The notes under the pieces were generated by a model, which saw nothing but the letters and a program-made list of their open reading frames with translations, did no database searches and was not told the origin of the DNA. From Asterella californica (lineage: Eukaryota; Streptophyta; Marchantiopsida; Marchantiales; Aytoniaceae), in contig JAYKYS010000002.1 in the NCBI GenBank assembly GCA_036924285.1, positions 43,973,501-44,037,500 of the forward strand: a stretch of DNA of 64,000 nt, read 5' to 3'. A program made the translations under genes and the position numbers. Numbering within the stretch: position 1 is the stretch's first letter; each line of letters begins with the position of its first letter. Positions 33,301-42,659 of this stretch are shown here, piece after piece.

Positions 33301-35284
33301 GTACTGATTCGTCTCGACCAAATCCTTCATCCTCAGACGAGGATTCTTGGTCGTAAGAATCCCCAGTATCTACTTCCGAGACACTCTGATCATCCTCCGT
33401 ATCAGATTCCCAGTAGTCACTAGTGGGTCTATCAGAGTCAGAAGTCACAACTCCAACACCCGAGAGAGGAACTATCACTCTATGATCTCTAGGCCCAATT
33501 CGTAAGTATCCCTTGTGCCACCTATCCGTGGTGCGCACAGCTCTCAACCAAGGCCTACCTAGGAGCAAATCATAACTAGAGTCCTTTAACACTTGAAAGG
33601 ACATCAATGTTTGAACTCCCATCACAGACACGACCACCTTCTCTAACACACCAAGAGGTCTTACCCGTTGCTTGTTAGCCATCCCCACGACAATACTAGC
33701 CGGGCGAGTTGGTTCCATTCCCAACTTCTTCATCAACCTCTCCGATATGGCGTTTACAGCCGACCCTCCATCCACCAATACGTCAGAGACGTAGTGACCA
33801 TTCAATCGGACTTCAATCTTTGAAGCCCTAGTGCATACCTCTGAAGCATGCACATCCACCACACCAACTCCCACTGACTTTGATGTCTTGCTCTTGGGTT
33901 TCTTCTTCTTGCTTCTCTTAGAACTCAGTCCTCCTCTGAGTTCCCTTCGTAAGCTGGGATTAAGTGCGATCAGTTGTCCAATAGTGATGTTGGCTTTCTG
34001 AGCACCCACATCTTCAACCACATCATATCCCGCTTGGGAAGATGAAATGGTGAAATCCGCCATCCCCAGCTTCCTTCTTGGCTCCCTTGGTGTACTCGAA
34101 ACATTACTCGAACGAGTACTTCTACTTGCTGACTCCTCCATGAAAACCGGTTCATCAGAAAATCGAGTTCTTTTTCTTTCTTGAGCTAAAAGCTCCACCG
34201 GTGCATGAGAAGAGTTTGAACTCTCTCCTTTCTCGTAGATGGGATCTCGCACGACATCGATAGTAGCCACCCCTTTGTCTCGTCCTTGTGATGGATTTCC
34301 TCCACCCACATTCATTCTGACAGCTTCGGCACCTCTTGCTCCGTTGTTAGGACAATTTCGCTGGAAATGAGAACCTCCACACGTCCAACAAGTGATTCCT
34401 CCAAAGTTACCTTGGTTGCCTCCAAAGTTACCTTGATTTCCTCGGTTGGGATTGTTGTCGTAACCTCTTTGACCTCCTCCTCCACCTTTGTTCCTCCATT
34501 CTCGTAACTGCACCACATTTATCTTGAGATCCGCAAGAGTGTCAGTGATGCTCTTCAGCTCGGCATGAAAATCAGAGGTGGCAGTAGACATCGTTGTTGG
34601 GACAAACGGTCTTGGCACCACCGTTGGAGTAGGAGCTGACGTTGAAGCAATCACCAATTGTGATGGTGCAGGTGCGATCGTTGTGGCTACACCAGGAGTC
34701 GGAGTTGACACCAGAGCAGCATGATGAGGTTGGATGATATCTCCTTCATCCAAACTCTCTTCCATATTTGTCGCTATCTTGATGGCCTCCGCTTTGGTTG
34801 CTGGCTTCTCGTACCTCACTTGGGTTCGAATTGAAGGTCTCAACCCTCCCACCAAGTTCTTGGTCAGCACTGCTCCAATCCCCGCCATCGTTAGTTCCAC
34901 ATTGTCTCCACTCTTCCGTAGGACCGTCCGAAACCGTTGCTCCAACTTATCCACCCTTTCGGCATATTGCCGAACTTTCTCGTCGTCACGTTGCTTCAAA
35001 TGAGTAAGCTCCACCATGAGCTTCTCATAACTCTCTTCTGGAAGAAATTCTTCGATGAGTGCATTACTCAACGTCTCCCATGTGTCCTCAACTGCACCAG
35101 GTGTCTGGCTCTTCACTCGGTCTTCATACCACGTAAGAGCAAAATCTTCTAAAAACTCTGGCAGTAACAACACCCATTCTTCCTTCCTTCTCACGTTGTT
35201 TCCGATGCAACCCCTTTTGAAGTCTCGAACAAACGGTTCTACATCTTCATTGTCCTTCCCATGAAACACGGGTAGCTTTCCCAT
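30398..35284 (-). CDS. Element 3 gag-pol polyprotein
   Basis: 1628 codons from ATG 35284. Domains in order: gag capsid-like region 1-180; Thr/Pro/Ala-rich linker 190-235; Gly/Asn repeats and zinc knuckle CWTCGGSHFQRNC (299-311); basic region 455-470; aspartic protease with DGGSAVNAIS (505-514) and LLLGRPWL; acidic Ser/Asp linker 615-665; RT with VSPIVIVKKKNGKLR, FGLCNAPATF and catalytic FIDD (899-902); RNase H (TDAS 1049-1052); integrase zinc site H...GGH...CKTCDVC (1260-1302), GIDFVGPL, SDRGGEF (1389-1395) and the GLAEKTN glutamate (about 1426); and an integrase tail VMLYDAIRFKR. No chromodomain. Gag and pol share one frame without a stop or shift, so Gag excess must arise by another route, if at all. 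The protease shows DGG where DTG or DSG is usual, as in Element 2. Confidence 0.96.
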   Translation of the reverse strand: MGKLPVFHGKDNEDVEPFVRDFKRGCIGNNVRRKEEWVLLLPEFLEDFALTWYEDRVKSQTPGAVEDTWETLSNALIEEFLPEESYEKLMVELTHLKQRDDEKVRQYAERVDKLEQRFRTVLRKSGDNVELTMAGIGAVLTKNLVGGLRPSIRTQVRYEKPATKAEAIKIATNMEESLDEGDIIQPHHAALVSTPTPGVATTIAPAPSQLVIASTSAPTPTVVPRPFVPTTMSTATSDFHAELKSITDTLADLKINVVQLREWRNKGGGGGQRGYDNNPNRGNQGNFGGNQGNFGGITCWTCGGSHFQRNCPNNGARGAEAVRMNVGGGNPSQGRDKGVATIDVVRDPIYEKGESSNSSHAPVELLAQERKRTRFSDEPVFMEESASRSTRSSNVSSTPREPRRKLGMADFTISSSQAGYDVVEDVGAQKANITIGQLIALNPSLRRELRGGLSSKRSKKKKPKSKTSKSVGVGVVDVHASEVCTRASKIEVRLNGHYVSDVLVDGGSAVNAISERLMKKLGMEPTRPASIVVGMANKQRVRPLGVLEKVVVSVMGVQTLMSFQVLKDSSYDLLLGRPWLRAVRTTDRWHKGYLRIGPRDHRVIVPLSGVGVVTSDSDRPTSDYWESDTEDDQSVSEVDTGDSYDQESSSEDEGFGRDESVHQLSAIDLLPRPAVEKDPDKEELSEAEIVRRLSTLKFGINVTQEEKSRFLDIFRKYIHVFAFSYKDLKEVTLETHRIELEENARPVRQKQRRVNPTTAMMVKEEIDKLKEASFIYEVENSEWVSPIVIVKKKNGKLRVCIDYKKLNAVTKKDYYPLPFIDEILEEVAGHEWYSFGDGYSGYNQIKIAQEYQQLTTFTTPWGTFAFRVMPFGLCNAPATFQRFMNKVFEPFIGKFVRDFIDDFCVYGRKEDHFDHVIKVLQRLEQANASLNPEKCIFGCEEGLLLGHIISKNGIAVDPEKVKKIVDLPFPINLTKLRQFLGMVGYYRRFVFSFSNKAIALTMYMKKGVDFDLIVHDQKAKEAFEELKKALVTAPILAKPEWSKAFILYTDASNVAIGCTLSQLDGDGHDHPIAYASRQMVPAEKNYSVTEREGLAVIFGLKKFRHYLLGGKFSIVTDHKALKYIFNKPNAEGRIARWKILLTEYDYVIEDRPGKKHANADLLSRAYDDEGEEPFDDSFPDEHLMTITSIEEIPDEYKEIWSFLVDGSFPEGMHTRERNALIKRCKPYTMVEGILFHQGADGLLRRAVGQKEAFKLMHEFHDGTVCGGHFAGKITAFKILDAGYHWRGIFKECLDYCKTCDVCQAFALKSTRTPPLRSIPVLGPFEKWGIDFVGPLNKTPRGNRYIVVATDYCTKWVEARPLRETNETEVGRFLWERIITRFGCPLELVSDRGGEFVGSMTTAMLQHFSIKPRVTTSYKPNANGLAEKTNLTLCMMLAKDAGVETAKHTWDKRLHAILWEYRTTTKTSTGYSPFRLVYGVESKLPIQFELDTFQTIQRKLKRSRGEDVVRSRREQLMELEETRAVAMIRMERAQAYQKKSYDKRLGKREVKPFQVGDWVMLYDAIRFKRARKKFLPRYFGPFVVDKVWSNFTYDLQELGGRRFDRVNHDKLKLFHRRKFSLHSEDGAKI

Positions 35285-35497
35285 CTTGTAACTACTCTTT
35301 CTACTCTTCTAATCGTCGTGCAATAACTACTCGCTAAAAGAGTACGAACATCACCAATTCCATTCGCGAATAATCTACCATAGGTAAAATGAAAGGAAAT
35401 GGTTGTAACAACACCTCTTGTGCCATCTCTTCCCCCAAGGTAATCATGAGTCTGAGTCGCATCACCGCCTTCTCCACCATCCGAATGACGATCTCCA

Positions 35498-35989
35498 TCA
35501 CAACTCAGCCGAGTCCTCCTTTGAAGTCGACAACTTCTCCGTCTCAGCTCTTTGAGTCTCGTCCAACTTCTCGACTACGGACGTAAGTAGGGCGGCCACA
35601 TCGACGCACTTGTGTCCTCTTGATAGATCACCCACTCCACAACTTGGACAAGGATCTTCGCCTAGAAGATGAATTGGCGCTGGTGACGATGGACCCACTC
35701 GAAGACTCAAATCAGTAAACTCCCGCTTCCCTTTAGCTCTCTCGGTTCTGATTCTAGTTGGACAATTCACTACTTTATGTCCCAACCCTCTACAGAAATA
35801 ACACCACAAGTCGGTTTCTACTCTTCTCTTCGGAGATTCTACTTGAGGTTTTGTACTAGGGTTCTCAAACTCAACGATAACCTCTTTCGAGCTCTCTCCG
35901 ACACTTACTATGACATCTAAACCTTGAGGAAGATTTCTAAGTCTAACTTTCCAATCTTTTGAACTTCCACTCATGTTGCGTCTTCTCAA
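35498..35989 (-). CDS. Element 3 accessory ORF: zinc-knuckle protein upstream of gag
   Basis: 163 codons from ATG 35989 (an inner Met, MSGSSKDW, aligns better with the Element 2 protein). Shares with 16092-16556 the N-terminal KVRLRNLPQGLDVIV pattern, a knuckle CYFCRGLGHKVVNC, LSLRVGPSSP, a second cluster CPSCG...HKC, then AALL and an acidic tail. The gap to gag is about 210 bases. A separate zinc protein ahead of a Gag that already has its own knuckle is not part of the standard Ty3 plan. Role unknown; RNA binding is inferred from the knuckle only. Confidence 0.82.
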   Translation of the reverse strand: MRRRNMSGSSKDWKVRLRNLPQGLDVIVSVGESSKEVIVEFENPSTKPQVESPKRRVETDLWCYFCRGLGHKVVNCPTRIRTERAKGKREFTDLSLRVGPSSPAPIHLLGEDPCPSCGVGDLSRGHKCVDVAALLTSVVEKLDETQRAETEKLSTSKEDSAEL

Positions 35990-36112
35990 CCATTAAGTGG
36001 ACAAAATAGCGTTGAGGAAAATAACTCTACATCACTTTCTTAACTCTTTCGAGCTTTATATTGAAAATCGTGTATTCTACATGCTATACACGAAATAAAA
36101 TCCAATCTAAAA

Positions 36113-36430
36113 TTAAGAGTCCATGATAATATCCTCATGACCATCGTCTGTACTAATCCTAGCAGACATCTTAAAGTCACTTTTGTAAGGATCACACTCT
36201 ACTTCGCCAGGAGCATTCGTGGCCTCCACAGTGAATGATACTTTGAACTCAACCTTCTTCACATCTGCGCCGATGCTCGCAGAAGCTTCTTGATATAAAG
36301 CAAAAATATCACCCCAATTGCAATAGAAGCTTGATCGCAACGCCTCTATACTTAACTTTGGCTTTTTCGTCTCCGTTATAACTCCCAAACGTCTCTTCTT
36401 CAACTTCGGCACTCGAACTGGATTCCCCAT
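36113..36430 (-). CDS. Element 3 second leader ORF, 105 codons, unknown
   Basis: Starts ATG 36430 (MGNPVRVPKLKKRRLG), with a basic N-terminus resembling a nuclear-localisation patch, then a mixed region (ALYQEASASIGADVKKVEFK) and an acidic end (DDGHEDIIMDS). It lies about 120 bases upstream of the zinc-knuckle ORF on the same strand. Element 2 has no open counterpart, so it could be lost there, gained here, or not a gene. No recognised domain. Confidence 0.5.
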   Translation of the reverse strand: MGNPVRVPKLKKRRLGVITETKKPKLSIEALRSSFYCNWGDIFALYQEASASIGADVKKVEFKVSFTVEATNAPGEVECDPYKSDFKMSARISTDDGHEDIIMDS

Positions 36431-36585
36431 GAAGTATCTTCAAGACCTCCTTGAATGCCGAAACGTATATCTCTTAGTTGGTAAGAGATCTCTCCAAGAT
36501 TTTTGTGGTCTCCAGTAGCTCACTCTCCAAGCTACTAAATCATGAAGTTTCAACAGAAACTTCCCTAATCAGAAGAGATGGTGAT

Positions 36586-37020
36586 GACTGTACAAATTTT
36601 CAGAGAACTGAAATTTGTATATTTTCACTTCCCTCATGGTTGTCAACCCCCTCCACTTTGAAAAATTCTTTCTCCCTCTTCAGACCTCATCTTCTCATGA
36701 TTTCTTTTGTCCTGGATAGCTTATCAGCCACTCTAAAACACTGGAAAGTTTCTCAGGAAAATAAAATTCACAGAAAATCTGACACTGACTGTAAACTTTT
36801 TCCAGAGAACAGAATTCCTCAACTCTCACGAATAGACCCCCTCAACTTTGAAAAATCATTGCTCCCTCTCTAGACCACCTTTTCCTATGATTCCTTTTGT
36901 CTTAGATAGGTTATCAGCCAATCTAAAACACTGGAAAGTTTCTCAGGAAAATAAAATTCACAGAAAAGTTGACAGCGACTGTACAAATTTTCCAGAGAGC
37001 AGAATTTCTAAACTCACAAA
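36586..37020 (-). repeat. Tandem repeat of about 190 bp in the Element 3 leader
   Basis: Unit 1 at 36647-36836 and unit 2 at 36837-about 37020 share long identical runs, for example CTAAAACACTGGAAAGTTTC and the CAGAGA-CAGAATT end, and a partial copy precedes them. The open frames seen on the plus strand here repeat with the unit and are not genes. Confidence 0.8.
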
Positions 37021-37294
37021 TTTCTCTCCTCTAATAACTTTTCTCTCCTCCTTCTCTACAACTCTTGTTGCACCTCCTTTCAACTCTCCTCAAACCCTTT
37101 CTAAGTGAACAAGATGTAAAGAATGACTTCGAACGCGTCATATATCACTACGGGATACACGAAAGGTTCTAACGTTGCTAACATCGCGTTAGCTCTCTCT
37201 CCTCCCAACGTTCTCTCCATGTGCTCTCTCATAATCTCCTTTTGTCGAATATAGAACTGAACTCTAAACATCGTTCAACGATCCCTTCAAGTGA

Positions 37295-37313
37295 GGTCCC
37301 GGCAACGGAACCA
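37295..37313 (-). other. Element 3 primer-binding site
   Basis: Same 19-mer as in Element 2 (TGGTTCCGTTGCCGGGACC), four bases from the 5' LTR. Links the two elements despite unlike LTRs. Confidence 0.78.
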
Positions 37314-37317
37314 AAAA

Positions 37318-38233
37318 TGTAAACCCTCCGCAGTCCTAACGATCAACTACCCCCCGATCTCTCAACCTCCACGATCGTCATCCACGAATCTGCAACTATC
37401 GGGCCTGTCTCTCACTCAGGGGTCACCTCTGATGGCTTTGATGGAAGCACACCATGAATCTTGAAGGGAAAAATGCTAAGTTCACTCTCATTCATACACC
37501 CACAAACTTATCAACTAAAATCTCCATAATCTCATCCACTAAAATCCTCCATTCTAACGACGTCTCTCAAGTTCTCACATGCTAAAAATATCCCACACTC
37601 TCTATATTACTCAAGTTGTCATTACGACGATGTGAAAACAAGGATGAGGAGCTCTTCTCTACTCCTCTATTTATACATTCTAGGTTTTTACTTTGGTACC
37701 CTCCGGTAACTCAGCCGTAACTACTTTTACCGGGTTTTACTAAGATATTACTTAAGGTAAAAGCATTGATCACATGGGCTTTTTACCTTTTCACATGGGC
37801 TTATTCCTTCAAAGTCAACAACTTCTAGAAGGATTCTGGAATATTCTCAAGGAATCTCGAATTTCCACCCCCCCTCTACACTAGGACCCACTAAAAAGGA
37901 AACATGTGGAATCTCTTCTTGTTTTTAATGCCCACAAAGTCCACAACTTTAATCCAACCACTAATATCAAGTCAAAAAGGAGATAAGGGATACTTTCCAC
38001 CCCCTTTCTACCTTTTAGACAAGATGACAAGATAGTAGTGCTCACTCTTTAGCAAATATCTGAATTCTGCCAAAAGTACAGCTAAGTTTAACCATAACTA
38101 ACTTTTAGCTAGTCATGACTAACTTGATATCTCCTAAAAGTACTTTGGCAGCAAATAAACATTCTCAACACTTAGTTAGAACTAAACACCTTACTAATAG
38201 ACAAACTTCCTATGTGTAACATAGGTCGTTACA
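37318..38233 (-). repeat. Element 3 5' LTR
   Basis: 916 bp TG...CA LTR. The visible difference from the other copy is GCAG versus GCGG near its plus-strand start. Confidence 0.96.
37667..37675 (-). promoter_or_regulatory. TATA box of Element 3
   Basis: Minus strand GTATAAATAGAGG, a close fit to the plant TATA consensus, about 560 bases into the 5' LTR. Also in the 3' LTR. Confidence 0.6.
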
Positions 38234-39062
38234 GAGCAGTCAGAGCAGCGAAGTGAAGAAGAAAGAAGCCTTCTTCCCGCAACAGAAGACGACATCCTCG
38301 AGTAGAAGACGGTGCTACAGTACTCACGTTTGTTGTCTTCCTCCCCAAACTATTACAAGCAGGGATGGCTTGTTATCAGAATCCGGACTAGAAGCCTGTC
38401 GGAATCTTAATTGCCCTTTTTCATCCTGTTTTCTCTTGTTTGGATTTCTTCTTCTTCCCATCTTCCCTCATCTTCCCCATCTTCTTATCTTCTTCTAGTG
38501 AGCTTCCGATACTTCTATTGAGCTTCCGTGAAGGTGAATGTCGTTGTAGCGCTGCAGGAAGACAACTTCCGTAGGCAGAAGCCTGGGAAGGCTACAGAGG
38601 GCATACACCCTGTGATTGATCTAACCCGTTGGAATGTGAGTGTGAGAATAAGGTGTAACGACTGTTACTAGTCGACTTCTGCGAAGCCGGACACGCTTCT
38701 GGAGGTGTCAGAAGACGAGTTGAACCCCCAGAAGACGAGAATCGCTTCGGGAAGACGGTATCGAGAAGACCGGAAGCAGCAACCTGGAAGCAGGAAGATC
38801 GTCTTCCCGCGCTTCCCTGTGAATAGTTGTATGATATTGTAATTGGTAGTTGTTTGTTTGGGTCTAGAGCACCATTTGGCGTGTTTGGAAGACGTGTTGT
38901 TTTGTGTGGTTTTGTGAGAAGACGGGATTTCTAGACAAAACCCGTGTGTTTGTGTGTTTGAACAGATCTTAGAACTTAGAGCAGCGTTACTTGTGCAAAT
39001 CCTCTGTGGGAACGATATCTTGTATACTAAATGGGCAAAAGGAGAAATCCTTCGTCACTACA

Positions 39063-39480
39063 GGAGAGGCTTTTCAGGGAGATAGAGGACTAGAGGAGAG
39101 TGCTCCAGAAATCTCAGAAGATGATAGCGTTAGCAGTTTTGATTCAAAAGATGAGATTCCTGACCTAGACAGACCTTGTACTTCAACAAGATCACCCTCA
39201 CCACATGGACATGAAGAAGGAAGACTTTGGTAGCCGCACCAGCCGGCCGCCTACATGACTTTCCATACTAGATAGAAGTACCATAAGTTCCATGATGATG
39301 ATAATGATGTCGATGACTTCATCATAATGTTTGAGACTATCTCTTGGTCTAACAAAGGAGACACTGATGCAGATATACTTCGTGTGTTCCCTAGTTTGAT
39401 CGTAGGGAAGAGGCGGAAATGGATGAATAAAACCTTGGATGATGAACTAGTTATGACTACTTGAGCCACTCTGAAATCGG
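39063..39480 (+). pseudogene. Ty3-type gag remnant after the right long LTR
   Basis: Begins with an acidic Ser-rich open frame (to 39233). Then, across a stop, it shows a gag-like stretch with DDVDDFIIMFE, ILRVFPSLIVG and a following KWMN; this is the pattern of plant Ty3 gag (DVDDF, FP..L.G.A..W). Frameshifts and stops break it. It may be the internal region belonging to this LTR family or to another copy. Confidence 0.55.
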
Positions 39481-39484
39481 CTTT

Positions 39485-39815
39485 TCAAAGAAGACACCAG
39501 AAGACGAGATTTACTTCTGGAAGCTGACATGAGAAGATTGGGAGCTTTGGCAAGGGACTAGTAATCGTCGTCTTTGTCTTCTAAGTATACATTTGTGTTG
39601 TATTTGAAGTAGTAGTTGTTTGTTATGATCCAGAGCATCTTTTGAAGGATTTGGAAGCTGCGTGGTTGTGTGGATTGGAAGAAATTTCTGGACAAAACTA
39701 ATGTGTGAGTTTGAACATATCTTAGAACTCAGAATAGTGTAACTAGTGTAAATTTTCTTGGGGAACGAAATCTTTTATGCTACAATGGTGTAAAAGAGAA
39801 ATCATGTGACATTAT
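39485..39815 (+). repeat. Fourth, degenerate LTR end of the long-LTR family
   Basis: Matches 23390-23707 and the end of the right arm (ACCAGAAGACGAGAT, then GGATTTGGAAGCTG, then GTGACATTATA). Strongly decayed and AT-shifted. Confidence 0.65.
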
Positions 39816-42659
39816 AAATCTTGTGTATTTTCGTATCATTATTATCTCGATCGTCGGACGAGAGTGATTATCTTATGTTAAGTTTGGAGTCCGAAGTGTT
39901 TTGGTTCAAGATTTGAAGATGTGAGAGTATTTTAAGTTACAAATCGATCTATAGTGCCAACTAAGAAATAAATTGATCTCTAAATTTTTTTCTCATTGAT
40001 CTAGTTTTTACCAATCAAGTTCATCCAAGTTCTAGTGACGATTCTGAGGTTTTGGATGACTTTTGAAAGGTCATTTGTGGAATGTGAGGTCTTGTTGGAA
40101 AGCTTTCGAGTTGAACTACAATTTGCAGTGGAAGATCAATCTATTTGTAGTTCTTAGTGTGGAGTTCTGATTGTTCAAATTAAAGAAGATCGAATCGATA
40201 TCTCGAGTCACGTTTCGTAATGTCTCGAGAGTTTGAGAGATTATCTTCAGTATCGTCAAGGAGATTGGATAGTTGACGCCGTGCTGGCTGCACTGATGTA
40301 AATTAGTCTTACATTTAGGTTGGATTTGACTTTGAAATGGTCGAATGAATTTGATTGTAATAATAGAGAGATAGAAGTAAAATCATTTTGTTTGGATTCA
40401 AAGGTTGAGTTTTTTCATGAGCATGAGATCATATATCTAAATGAGACTTTATAAGATCGGAGTGTGTCTTATCAGCTCAGTACTTGTGAAAGTTCAACTC
40501 ATTTGGTTAAGAGAAGATGCTGGGGTTGTAGATTTTAACCATCGGATTTCGGATAAGTCATCGCAAACAAAAAGTTTAGGCATTTCGAGTAATTCATTTG
40601 GGCTCTGAAGTTGGAATTTCAAAGAGTAGTAGTGAGAGGTTAGAGGGAAATTTTTTGTGAAATTTGAGTCTACTTAGAAATTCGAGATGAGAGCAATAGT
40701 TGCCAAGTTCATACAACGTGTTGAATTTCGAAAGAAAAAAGAGATTTCATTTATGTCTCTTGATTGACCTTGAACAACCTGCTTAGAGTTTCAATGTAAA
40801 ACTTCTTGAAAGTACTATCGTGAACTAAAACATAGATTTATCATGTACTTAGAATACGACTGAACGTCCAGTTGTGTTGTGTGATGCACGTATGTTGCAC
40901 TTAAAGTCATATTAGGTTAGCAAAAATCGAGATAAAATTTGATAGATTGAGTAGTGATAGTATTAAGATTTTATTGAGTTGGTCCAAGATATTATCTTAT
41001 CTTTATACAATCAAATATCTCGTGTATTCTTAGATCAAACTTTATACTTTACAACAACAATCATACTTCAATCTATATCAAATAAGATAAAGACAAATGA
41101 TTCATGAACATTAGTGTGTGATTATAATTTACAAGTTAACGTTGTGAGTTTTACGATTGAATATAGATTTCTGTTGACACAACAAAATGATAAATGCATC
41201 AAACAGACTCACTCTAATTCATACAACAAATACTGAATCCTCTTATAAGGCCATCCAATCACCAACACAAATCTTCTATGACGAACCATCATTTCTCAAT
41301 GTCTCACTTTGTTACCTCTGAATATAACAAAGACCCAACAAATAGTAAAAAGAATAATAATCACGTCATCTAGTCTAGTCTTTGATATTTCATGTGAATA
41401 TGTAAAAAAATAGATGAGATTATTTCTCATTTCTTCGTGAAGAAAACAAGATAATCGATGATACAAACATGGACAAAAAATACTACCTTGCCCTGTGCTG
41501 GTTGGAGAGGAGGTTCTTATCTCCACGTGAAACCATGCCTCTTGAGTCCTGCTCCAACTGCCCTTCATGCAGTTTACTTCTTCTAGCCTCTTGATACTAT
41601 ACTTATATTTGGGTGTGCCCCACCTCTAAGCTAAAATTAATTAACTTTTTCAGAAAACTTCGGTGGAGAGGATGGGACTCGTCCCATCACTCCGCGATGT
41701 TTGGCGACTGACGCTCACGAGTCTACAGTGACTCTACATAGATCCAGTGTAAATTGACAGTTTAGTTCACACAATGGTTCGTAATTTTGACAGGGCAGAT
41801 TGGAACCACACCTTCGTCGGAGAATACAGGTATATAGACGAGACGAGAGATAAAAAGTGATCGAGGCTTTTTGCTAAGGCCTGTTGTCAATATCGGTTCC
41901 AAGAACGGCGGACTGGATCGCCAAGAGTGGCTTCCGTCGCTTGCCACTTGGAAAACCATTCACTAAGAACCGGTTTCCTCCGAGGATAGAGAGTTTGCTC
42001 GTCCTCCTCTTGTGATTTCTTGCTCTGGCTGTCCCATTGTGGGGTTTCTGTACGCCAGTTGTGCTTGCTGTTCAGTTCGGAAGGGCTAAATACATATCAA
42101 GAGCTACACGGAGTGGGCCTTACCAATGCAGAGATCCTTACGAAAGAGACCAGTAACTGCTGTTACTTTCGAAGAGAGGTGATTCCTTGGAGTCCTAAAC
42201 CGCGGAGATGCTGTATGGACATCCACAAAACTGACATACAGATGCTCAAGTTCCTCCCACCAACAGGGAATAAAATCAACTGTTTGAATCTTCGCAGGAG
42301 TGCGAAATTCAGCCGACGATTGGATTCGAAGGAACGTTGCGTACGGAAACATTTACGGCCGTAGTATCTAGTAGATTCAGAAAAATGTACAGGAGGAGAG
42401 GTATCTACGATATCTCTCCTCCTCGTCTCGCGAGAAGAAACAAGTACTATACAACGGTAGCCTAAGATATCACTCGCGCGCTTCAACAACTAGACACTGT
42501 GAACGGCTTTTCCTTCTCTGTCAGACTCTTCTGTAAGCTTCCAGCGCACGATGTCGACGGTGCAGAAAGGTAATGGAAATCCCGAACAACAGGTCCCATA
42601 AATGCAGGAGACGCAGAGCACAATAATCGGACAGGTACCAAGGAACGGCCACTGCATTG
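39816..42659. other. AT-rich intergenic DNA, no gene supported
   Basis: About 39816-41600 is AT-rich with only chance frames. 41640-42500 is less AT-rich and has several overlapping 80-115 codon frames on both strands (e.g. 42020-42364 plus, 42163-42489 minus) but no motif, codon pattern or splice sites that I can defend. It could hold downstream exons of the minus-strand gene at 42660-43325. Confidence 0.5.

Larger units (their letters stand above)
29469..38233 (-). mobile_element. Element 3: intact-looking Ty3/gypsy LTR retrotransposon
   Basis: LTRs 29469-30384 and 37318-38233 (916 bp each) differ at one position by eye. GAGC is duplicated at 29465-29468 and 38234-38237. The empty site survives in the left arm near 9890-9900 (reverse complement). 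The body, minus strand, has a primer site, a leader with tandem repeat, a 105-codon ORF, a zinc-knuckle ORF, one uninterrupted 1628-codon gag-pol frame and a purine tract. Near-identical LTRs plus an open gag-pol suggest recent movement and possible current competence. Same lineage as Element 2 but with different LTRs. Confidence 0.96.
24443..39062 (+). repeat. Right arm: very long LTR, split by Element 3
   Basis: Starts TGTGGTGCCC at 24443 and ends CACTACA at 39062. Without Element 3 and one 4 bp target copy it is about 5850 bp. It is the inverted partner of the left arm and carries the better-preserved LTR-borne ORF (26443-28785). No PBS follows 39062, so this is a 3' or solo LTR. I see no other gene in 24443-26442, 28786-29468 or 38234-39062; a 289-codon minus frame at 24547-25416 is a low-complexity shadow. 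Confidence 0.8.

Noticed and set aside
36478..37108. Two plus-strand frames (131 and 86 codons) with similar peptides
   Set aside because: They are translations of the tandem leader repeat of Element 3, antisense to it.
9080..39062. A giant DNA transposon with terminal inverted repeats
   Set aside because: Arm ends are TG...CA, and a tRNA primer site follows the left arm, so the arms are LTRs; no transposase seen.
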